Notes under the pieces: generated by a model
Databases searched by the model: none
What the model saw: only the letters and a program-made list of their open reading frames with translations
What the model was told of the DNA's origin: nothing
In this document: positions 58,605 to 64,000 of the stretch, one piece after another
Numbering within the stretch: the stretch's first letter is position 1
Layout: each line of letters starts with the position of its first letter
Source: DATFDN01 sp963767645
Lineage (GTDB): Bacteria; Pseudomonadota; Alphaproteobacteria; Acetobacterales; Acetobacteraceae
DNA: 64,000 nt
Direction: 5' to 3'
Assembly: GCA_963767645.1 (NCBI GenBank)
Contig: CAVYEW010000014.1
Location: 248,001-312,000 of the forward strand
Translations under genes and position numbers: made by a program

Positions 58605-58823
58605 TCAGCTGATCGTGGCGAGGATCTCGTCGTCGCTCGGGAAACGGCCGCTCGCCTTCTTCGAGTAGCGGAGCTTCCCCTCGACCGTGATCTCGAAGAC
58701 GCCCCCGCCGCTCCTGCGCAGGCTGACTTCGGTTCCAGGCGACCTCGCCGCGATCATGTCCCGCGCCCGTTCAGCGCGCGGTTCGTAGCCTCACATCCCG
58801 CAATATTCGATTTCGACCTTCAT
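58605..58823 (-). CDS. SelW/Rdx-family selenoprotein with in-frame UGA (Sec11)
   Basis: Read through one UGA, the minus strand encodes a 72-aa protein: MKVEIEYCGM-Sec, then GYEPRAERARDMIAARSPGT, EVSLRRSGGGVFEITVEGKL and RYSKKASGRFPSDDEILATIS. This is a complete Rdx (SelW/SelT/SelH-like) thioredoxin-fold domain with the redox motif Cys8-Gly-Met-Sec11, the CxxU of SelW, followed by the usual GYxPRA. The UGA is at 58793-58791; the real stop is UGA at 58607-58605. AGGAGA lies 7 bases before the ATG (58823). A hairpin suited to a bacterial SECIS starts 9 nt after the UGA. Standard gene finders would miss it. The role is probably redox, partner unknown. The alternative is a nonsense mutation of CxxC. 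Confidence 0.8.
58761..58781 (-). promoter_or_regulatory. SECIS-like hairpin for selenocysteine insertion
   Basis: Immediately downstream of the in-frame UGA the mRNA can form a perfect 6-bp stem CCGCGC/GCGCGG with the 9-nt loop GCUGAACGG. The loop lies 16-24 nt after the UGA, inside the distance window known for bacterial SECIS elements bound by SelB, and its first base is G. It overlaps coding sequence, as bacterial SECIS elements do. Folding was done by eye. Confidence 0.55.
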
Positions 58824-58915
58824 GGTGTGGTCTCCTGGTCTTGCTCGGCCGACGCAGAGCGCGGGCGGGCGCGACCATGGGCCGGAAGACGTAGCAATGC
58901 CAGTCTGATCGCGCG

Positions 58916-59740
58916 TCACGGCCGCGGGGCCGAGCCTAGGCTGCGCAGGGCGCCAGGGGTAACGCCGAAGGCTGCCCGGATCGCCGCCCCGAACGCCGGC
59001 GTGCTTGCATATCCGACGCTTGCGGCGGCGCGGGCCGGGGTGGCGCCGGCGGCCAAGAGGGCGACGGCCTCCGTCAGGCGGAGCTGGCGGCGCCACTGCT
59101 GGAAGCTCATGCCCGTCTCCCGCCGAAACAGCCGCGCCAAGGTGCGCACCGACGCACCCGCTTCGGCGGCCAACAGGTCGAGGCTGCTCGCCTCGTCCGG
59201 ACGGACGCGCAGCCGAGCAGTGAGTCGCAACAGGCGCGGGTCGCTGGGCATCGGCAATGCAAGCGGCAGCGACGGCGCGCGCGCGATCTCGTCCAGCGCG
59301 AGCGCGGCGAGGTGGCGTCCGCGCCCCTTGAGGTCCCAGTCAAGCGGTTCGGCGCAGGCGGCCAGGATCAGCTCGCGCAGCAGCGGCGAGACGGCGATGA
59401 CCGTGACCCTGGGCGGCGCTACGCGGGCGGCATCAGCGCGCAGGAACAACGCGCGCATGGCGACCGGCCCGTCCATACGCACCTCGTGGGACAGTGCGGC
59501 GGGAATGAAGAGGCCGGTGCCGGGAGGAATGGCGTAGCTTGCCGCGTCGGTGGCGACGCGCAGCACGCCGGAGAGGGTGTAGAGAAGCTGTGCCCGAACA
59601 TGCCGGTGCGGCTCGGTGGCGAAGCCATCGGGGTAGTCCTGCAGGAAGCCGACGACGGTACGCGGCGCGTGCTCGTGCGCGACGGTGCGGACGTTGCGGT
59701 CGGGCTTGTGTCCGATACGCGACATGATGTGGCCGGACAT
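58916..59740 (-). CDS. AraC-family transcriptional regulator
   Basis: The 274-aa product has an N-terminal cupin sensor (FATEPHRHVRAQLLYTLSGV, YAIPPGTGLFIPAALSHEVR) and a C-terminal double helix-turn-helix (LLAAEAGASVRTLARLFRRE, TGMSFQQWRRQLRLTEAV, ASVGYASTPAFGAAIRAAFG). It is divergent from the MFS transporter with 31 bases between starts, the usual arrangement for regulator and target efflux gene; binding in that gap would affect both. Confidence 0.92.
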   Translation of the reverse strand: MSGHIMSRIGHKPDRNVRTVAHEHAPRTVVGFLQDYPDGFATEPHRHVRAQLLYTLSGVLRVATDAASYAIPPGTGLFIPAALSHEVRMDGPVAMRALFLRADAARVAPPRVTVIAVSPLLRELILAACAEPLDWDLKGRGRHLAALALDEIARAPSLPLALPMPSDPRLLRLTARLRVRPDEASSLDLLAAEAGASVRTLARLFRRETGMSFQQWRRQLRLTEAVALLAAGATPARAAASVGYASTPAFGAAIRAAFGVTPGALRSLGSAPRP

Positions 59741-59771
59741 CGTGGCGGAGACAGCCTAGATTAGGCTGCGA

Positions 59772-61022
59772 GTGGCGCAAAGAACCCGGAGCCTGCAGCC
59801 GATGCCCGATCCCGCCCGCTGTCAGATCGCCTTCATCAATATCGCCCACGGACTGACGCACTACTCCTTGCTGATCCTGCCGACGGCGGTGCTGGTCATG
59901 GCCCGTCCCGGCAGCGGGTTCGGGTCGGAGTACGGCTCGATCCTTGCCTTGGCGACCGGCGGGTTCCTGCTCTACGGCGCAGGCTCGCTGCCGCAGGGTT
60001 GGCTGGCTGCGCGGCTCGGGCGCAAGACGATGCTGGCGGCGTTCTTCTTCGGCACCGGCCTTTCGCTGGTCGCCGCCGGACTGATCGCCTCGCCGCTTGG
60101 CCTTGCGCTCGCACTGGCGGCGGCCGGCCTGTTCGCAGCGATCTATCATCCGATCGGCACCGCCATGCTGGTGGATGCCGCCGGCAACCGGCCGGGGCGC
60201 GCGATCGGGGTCAACGGCGTTTGCGGCAATGTCGGGGTGGCGCTGGCTCCGGTGGTCACGGGGCTGCTGGCCAATGAAGCGGGCTGGCGGGCGGCCTTCC
60301 TCGCGCCGGGACTGGTCTGCCTCGCCGCCGGGCTGCTGTGGTCGCGCGTGCCGCCGGTCGAGCAGGCCGGGCAGCGCGGGCGTGCGGCGTTCCCGGCGAT
60401 CCCGCGCGCCTTGGTGCGCCGCGCGGTCATCGTGCTGCTGCTGATCGCCGCCGTCTCCGGTCTGGTGTTCAACGCCTTCACGCTGCTGCTGCCGAAGCTG
60501 ATGCAGGACCGGCTGGCCGACAGCCCGAACCTGCTGCCGCTGGTCGGCGCCGCTGCGTTCGGCGTCACGCTCTGCGGCGCGCTGACGCAGTTCACCGTCG
60601 GCCGGCTTATCGACCGCACGACCCTGCGGCGCGTGTTCCTGCCCCTTGCGGTCGTGCTCGCACCAGGCCTCGCGGCACTGGCCTGGCTGCATGGCTGGGC
60701 CGTGCTGCCGGCAGCGGGCGCAGTCGCGGCGGTGATCTTCGGCCAGGTCACGGTGAACGAGACGATGACGGCCCGCTATATCTCGCCCGAGGTCCGGGCG
60801 CGGATGTATTCGGTGCGGTTCTTCGTGGGATTTCTCGGCGCCGCCGCCGCGCCGCCAATGGTGGGATTGCTGCAGCAGCGCACCGGCAGCCTGACACTGG
60901 TGATGCTGGTGCTCGCGGTGTTCGCGCTCGTCACCCTCGGCTGCGCCGTTTTCTTCCCCGACCGGCCGGAGGAGCTGCGGCCGGAACTATGGGCGCGTGC
61001 GGTGCCGGCCGCGGCCGAGTAG
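59772..61022 (+). CDS. MFS transporter
   Basis: The 416-aa product has twelve hydrophobic segments: AFINIAHGLTHYSLLILPTA opens TM1, GSLPQGWLAARLGRKTMLAA carries the loop 2-3 MFS motif, and VNGVCGNVGVALAPVVTGLL is TM5 with motif C-like Gly/Pro spacing. The second half begins VIVLLLIAAVSGLVFNAFTL. The GTG at 59772 or ATG at 59802 starts it. Probably an efflux pump controlled by the adjacent AraC protein. Substrate unknown. Confidence 0.92.
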   Translation: MAQRTRSLQPMPDPARCQIAFINIAHGLTHYSLLILPTAVLVMARPGSGFGSEYGSILALATGGFLLYGAGSLPQGWLAARLGRKTMLAAFFFGTGLSLVAAGLIASPLGLALALAAAGLFAAIYHPIGTAMLVDAAGNRPGRAIGVNGVCGNVGVALAPVVTGLLANEAGWRAAFLAPGLVCLAAGLLWSRVPPVEQAGQRGRAAFPAIPRALVRRAVIVLLLIAAVSGLVFNAFTLLLPKLMQDRLADSPNLLPLVGAAAFGVTLCGALTQFTVGRLIDRTTLRRVFLPLAVVLAPGLAALAWLHGWAVLPAAGAVAAVIFGQVTVNETMTARYISPEVRARMYSVRFFVGFLGAAAAPPMVGLLQQRTGSLTLVMLVLAVFALVTLGCAVFFPDRPEELRPELWARAVPAAAE

Positions 61023-61027
61023 CAATC

Positions 61028-61519
61028 CTATCCGATCGAGAACTCCCCCGGCCGCAACAGACGCGCCAAGCGGTCGAGCACGCCGTTGGCCAGGCGCGGC
61101 TCGTCGCCCGAGAAGAAGCCGTGCGCCACGTCGACGTACTCGTTGATGACCACTTTCGCCGGCGGGCCGTCCGACAGTGCGAGCTCGGCACTGCCCGCGC
61201 GCATCACGGCGCGCAGCACCGGATCGATGCGGTTGAGCGGCCAGTCTTCCGGCAGGGCGTCGGCCAGCATGCGATCGATCGTGTCTTGCTGCGCGACCGC
61301 TGCGCGCACAATGCGCGCGAACAGCGGCACCTCGGCGCGCGGCACGCGGCCCTCCTCGAATCCGCCGTTTCCCGGCAGCTCGCCGAGCCGGTGGCGCACG
61401 AACTGATCGATCACCGCCTCCGGGCTGTCCTGAGCCTGCTCGCTCTGGAACAGCGCCTGCACCGCAGCGACGCGCGAGGCAGTGCGCGCCCGAGGGCGCG
61501 GCCTCGGCACCTTCTCCAT
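61028..61519 (-). CDS. nusB: Transcription antitermination factor NusB
   Basis: The 163-aa product has ASRVAAVQALFQSEQAQDSP, LFARIVRAAVAQQDTIDRML and the C-terminal LRAVMRAGSAELALSDGPPA, KVVINEYVDVAHGFFSGDEP, ANGVLDRLARLLRP: the complete NusB helical fold. It binds boxA RNA in rRNA leaders. Start ATG 61519 with TAGGAGAG. 20 bases after ribH, the classic ribH-nusB pairing. Confidence 0.95.
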   Translation of the reverse strand: MEKVPRPRPRARTASRVAAVQALFQSEQAQDSPEAVIDQFVRHRLGELPGNGGFEEGRVPRAEVPLFARIVRAAVAQQDTIDRMLADALPEDWPLNRIDPVLRAVMRAGSAELALSDGPPAKVVINEYVDVAHGFFSGDEPRLANGVLDRLARLLRPGEFSIG

Positions 61520-61539
61520 CCGATCTCTCCTACTAAGGG

Positions 61540-62022
61540 CTAGATCGCGGCCAGCCGCCGCGCCGCCGCGACCTGCATCAGTGCCGCCACCGCGGCTTCC
61601 GCACCCTTGTTGTGTCCGTCCTGGCCGGACCGCGCCAACGCCTGGTCGATCGTGTCCACGGTCAGCAATCCCGTCCCAAGCGCCAGGCCGAACTGCAAGG
61701 CGACCGTCATCATCCCCGCCATCGTCTCGCGGCATATATGGTCGTAGTGATCCGTCTCGCCACGCACGATGCAGCCGAGCGCCACGAAAGCGTCGAACCG
61801 CACGTTCCCGCGCACCGCGAGGCGGATCGCCTGCGGCAACTCGAACGCGCCGGCCACATCCAGCGTTTCGCGCGCTGCACCCGCTTCCTGCAGGATACGC
61901 TCGGCCCCGCGCGTCAACCCGTCCACCACGTCCCGGTAGTAGGGCGCGCGCACGATCAGGACGAGCGGCGGCGGTCCCGGCAGCGGCGGGGCGACCGGCA
62001 GCGCGGCGTCGATCGTGCTCAT
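61540..62022 (-). CDS. ribH: 6,7-dimethyl-8-ribityllumazine synthase
   Basis: The 160-aa product has the ribH blocks RAPYYRDVVDGLTRGAERIL, VAGAFELPQAIRLAVRGNVR, FDAFVALGCIVRGETDHYDH, CRETMAGMMTVALQFGLALG and TGLLTVDTIDQALAR. It condenses the pyrimidine with dihydroxybutanone phosphate, the penultimate step of riboflavin synthesis. The ATG at 62022 overlaps the ribBX stop by 4 bases; an in-frame TTG at 62031 is less likely. Confidence 0.95.
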   Translation of the reverse strand: MSTIDAALPVAPPLPGPPPLVLIVRAPYYRDVVDGLTRGAERILQEAGAARETLDVAGAFELPQAIRLAVRGNVRFDAFVALGCIVRGETDHYDHICRETMAGMMTVALQFGLALGTGLLTVDTIDQALARSGQDGHNKGAEAAVAALMQVAAARRLAAI

Positions 62023-63149
62023 CGCTGCCAAGCCTCGCGCACGGCGTCAGGGATCGGGCGCTGCCCGACAATGTTCAACCCGTAGCCTTCCAATCCGACA
62101 ATCGTACGCCGCCGATTGGACAGCAGGATCATGTCCCTGATTCCCAGATCGAGCAGGATCTGGGCGCCGATGCCGTAGTCGCGCAGCTCCCTCGGCGGAC
62201 GCTCCGACATCGCGAGCTGGCGGACGCGGTCCGAGAGCGCGGTCCTGCGGTGCTCGCGGATCAGCACCAGCACGCCCCGCCCCTCGCGGCCGATCATGTG
62301 CATCGCGTTGTGGACCGAGATCCAGGCTGGCCCGCCCGTCATGTCGTCCAGCAGGTCGACCGCGTGCATCCGCACGAGCACCGGGTCGCCCTCGGAGACG
62401 TCGCCCTTCACCAGGGCCAGATGCTCCTGGTACTCGACGGTATTGGCGTACACGACCAGCTTCCACTCGCCGCCGGCCACGTGATCGAACGTGCTTTCCG
62501 TGACGCGGCGGACCAGCCGCTCGGTACGGCGACGATGCGCGATCAGGTCGGCGATGGTGCCGAGCTTCAAATTGTGCTTCTGCGCGAAGCCCACGAGGTC
62601 GGGCAGGCGGGCCATCGTGCCATCGTCGTTCATGATCTCGCAGATCACCGCGGCCGGGCTGAGCCCGGCGAGCCGCGCGAGATCGACCGAGGCTTCGGTG
62701 TGCCCGGCGCGGACCAGCGTACCGCCCTCGCGGGCGACCAGCGGGAAGATGTGACCCGGCGTCACGATGTCGTCGCGCCCGCATTCGGGGTTGATGGCGA
62801 CCGCGATCGTGCGCGCGCGGTCATGCGCGGAAATCCCCGTGGTGACTCCCTCTCGCGCCTCGATCGAGACGGTAAAGGCGGTCTGGTGGCGGGTGCCGTT
62901 GGTCGCGCTCATCAGCCCCAGGCCGAGCTGCTCGACGCGCGCGCGGGTCAGCGCCAGGCACACCAGGCCGCGCGCGTAGCGGATCATGAAGTTGACCGCG
63001 TCGGGCGTCGCGAACTGCGCGGGAATGACCAGGTCGCCCTCGTTCTCCCGGTCCTCGTCATCGACCAGGATGAACATGCGCCCGTTGCGCGCCTCCTCGA
63101 TCAGCTCGTCGGCGCTGGCGAGATAGTCGGAGAGGTCGACGGTCTTCAT
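62019..63149 (-). CDS. ribB: 3,4-dihydroxy-2-butanone 4-phosphate synthase with degenerate GTP-cyclohydrolase II domain (RibBX type)
   Basis: 376 aa. Residues ~1-205 are RibB, with FILVDDEDRENEGDLVIPAQ, YARGLVCLALT, GISAHDRARTIAV, and FPLVAREGGTLVRAGHTEAS followed by a VDLARLAGL block. Residues ~206-376 align with RibA, but the zinc ligands (normally C-x10-CxC) and nearby GTP residues are gone: VLVRMHAVDLLDDMTGG replaces VRVHSEC, and no Cys occurs there. This is the RibBX variant known in Proteobacteria. A separate working ribA should exist elsewhere in the genome. Between ribE and ribH. Confidence 0.92.
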   Translation of the reverse strand: MKTVDLSDYLASADELIEEARNGRMFILVDDEDRENEGDLVIPAQFATPDAVNFMIRYARGLVCLALTRARVEQLGLGLMSATNGTRHQTAFTVSIEAREGVTTGISAHDRARTIAVAINPECGRDDIVTPGHIFPLVAREGGTLVRAGHTEASVDLARLAGLSPAAVICEIMNDDGTMARLPDLVGFAQKHNLKLGTIADLIAHRRRTERLVRRVTESTFDHVAGGEWKLVVYANTVEYQEHLALVKGDVSEGDPVLVRMHAVDLLDDMTGGPAWISVHNAMHMIGREGRGVLVLIREHRRTALSDRVRQLAMSERPPRELRDYGIGAQILLDLGIRDMILLSNRRRTIVGLEGYGLNIVGQRPIPDAVREAWQR

Positions 63150-63150
63150 C

Positions 63151-63750
63151 TCAGCGGCACTCCGCGAGCCGCGCGACGTAGCGCGCGAGCATGTCGATTT
63201 CGACGTTGACCGCCTCGCCCGGCCGCAAGGTGCCGAAGCGTGTCGCCGCGGCGGTATGGGGGATGACGTTCACGGCGAAAGTCTCGCGCTCCACGGCGTT
63301 GACCGTCAACGAGACCCCGTCCACCGCCACGCTGCCCTTCACCGCGATGAAGCGCGCGAGATCGCGCGGCACGCGGAAGCGCCAGCGGACCGAGGCATTC
63401 TCCGGCGTGGCGGACACCGCCTCCCCCACCGCGTCGACATGGCCGGAGACGAGGTGCCCGCCAAGCTCGTCGCCGACGCGCAGGCTGCGCTCCAGGTTGA
63501 TCCTGGTGCCGACCCGCCAGGAGCCCATGGTGGTGCAGGCGAGCGTTTCGGCGGAGGCATCGGCGGCGAACCAGTCCGGCCCCACTTCCACCGCGGTCAG
63601 GCAGCAGCCGGAGCAGGCGATCGAGGCGCCGAGCGCGATCTCGGCGGTATCCGGCCAGGGCGCGGCGATGACCAACCGCATGTCCCGGCCGTCGCCGAGT
63701 GGGGTGATGGCGCGGACGGTGCCCAGCGCGGTGACGATGCCGGTGAACAT
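63151..63750 (-). CDS. ribE: Riboflavin synthase, alpha chain
   Basis: The 199-aa product has two lumazine-binding repeats: MFTGIVTALGTVRAITPLGD opens the first, with LGASIACSGCCLTAVEVG and FAADASAETLACTTMGSWRV; GGHLVSGHVDAVGEAVSA and AVKGSVAVDGVSLTVNAVER belong to the second. It dismutates two lumazines to riboflavin. Follows ribD by 2 bases. Confidence 0.96.
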   Translation of the reverse strand: MFTGIVTALGTVRAITPLGDGRDMRLVIAAPWPDTAEIALGASIACSGCCLTAVEVGPDWFAADASAETLACTTMGSWRVGTRINLERSLRVGDELGGHLVSGHVDAVGEAVSATPENASVRWRFRVPRDLARFIAVKGSVAVDGVSLTVNAVERETFAVNVIPHTAAATRFGTLRPGEAVNVEIDMLARYVARLAECR

Positions 63751-63752
63751 GG

Positions 63753-64000
63753 TCAGGACGCTCTCTCGAAGGTCGTCAGCATGTCAGGGCCGAGCGCGAT
63801 TGCCGAGCGCCGGCGGAAGCGGGGCAGATCGGCGAGCCGGTCAAGGCCCGTGGCCTGCACGGCGGCCAATCCGTCGCCGCCCATCACGGCGGGCGCGTGA
63901 AACCAGGCGATGCGGTCCACCAGGTCGGCTTGCACGAGGCTGGCGGCGAGCTGTGCCCCGCCTTCGACGAGGACAGAGGTCAGGCCGGCGGCGCCGAGCG
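63753..64000 (-). CDS. ribD: Riboflavin biosynthesis bifunctional deaminase/reductase RibD, C-terminal part (cut by window end)
   Basis: Only the last ~82 residues are present. LTSVLVEGGAQLAASLVQAD, LVDRIAWFHAPAVMGGDGLA and ALGPDMLTTF match the end of the RibD reductase domain (VEGG, then the D.I..F.AP...G.G block). The gene begins beyond base 64000, where any FMN riboswitch would also lie. It is the first visible gene of the leftward rib operon. Confidence 0.92.
   Translation of the reverse strand, partial: LGAAGLTSVLVEGGAQLAASLVQADLVDRIAWFHAPAVMGGDGLAAVQATGLDRLADLPRFRRRSAIALGPDMLTTFERAS

Noticed and set aside
58791..59096. A minus-strand frame ending MKVEIEYCGM and then UGA
   Set aside because: The upstream part is a shadow of the AraC gene; only the last ten codons are real, and they continue through the UGA as the selenoprotein.

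Overview
The window is GC-rich chromosomal DNA from an alphaproteobacterium, most likely a member of the Acetobacteraceae/Rhodospirillales. The lineage is inferred from an alphaproteobacterial SOS box (GTTC-N7-GTTC) upstream of recA, the rluD-rpoH order, a CckA-like hybrid kinase inside a flagellar export operon, and a RibBX-type riboflavin gene. No species name can be read from the sequence.

Layout. 0-0.7 kb: a frameshifted serine-resolvase relic, a 28-bp perfect palindrome and tRNA-Glu(CTC). 0.8-2.1 kb: a complete ISAs1-type insertion sequence with a 10-bp target duplication. 2.1-8.7 kb: housekeeping genes (small membrane protein, rluD, rpoH with a clear sigma-70 promoter, a pseudokinase plus membrane partner, cytidine deaminase, recA). 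8.7-14.5 kb: flagellar block 1. A hybrid kinase, flhB, fliR, fliQ, fliE, flgC and flgB run leftwards; a small gene, fliO and fliP run rightwards. 14.5-15.1 kb: a two-gene cassette resembling an orphan polymorphic-toxin tip and its immunity protein. 15.0-20.8 kb: a fused SpeD-SpeE polyamine enzyme, a large secreted repeat protein, cheZ, cheY and the stump of motE.

20.8-27.8 kb: an accessory island of small unknown genes, an IS3 element, and a family-61 glycosyltransferase gene split by an IS66 element. It sits exactly where the rest of motE, the start of flgG and probably flgF (perhaps fliL/fliM) would be expected. Flagellar block 2 resumes with a damaged flgG, then flgA and flgH (27.9-30.5 kb), so the organism may have lost motility unless the missing genes lie elsewhere.

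30.6-49.4 kb: alpha/beta hydrolase; pqiABC transport operon; msrA; fasciclin protein; a dioxygenase-fold protein divergent from a frameshifted amidase; a four-gene operon (ATP-grasp, metallophosphoesterase, CelD-like acyltransferase, methyltransferase) that I cannot assign to a known pathway; two acyl-CoA dehydrogenases; a deazaflavin-type reductase; an acyl-CoA synthetase; a degenerate M23 peptidase; and CsbD and DUF3309 stress-type small proteins. 49.5-57.7 kb: a branched-chain-amino-acid-type ABC transporter (livFGMHK), then a type II NADH dehydrogenase-like gene and a GMC oxidoreductase. 57.9-61.0 kb: a periplasmic unknown, a probable SelW/Rdx selenoprotein whose in-frame UGA gives a CxxU motif, and an AraC regulator divergent from an MFS transporter. 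61.0-64.0 kb: the riboflavin operon ribD-ribE-ribBX-ribH-nusB, running leftwards and cut by the window end.

A family of 45-100 bp C/G-rich palindromic repeats occurs at least seven times. Three copies lie inside reading frames (the large repeat protein, flgA, livM) without breaking them.
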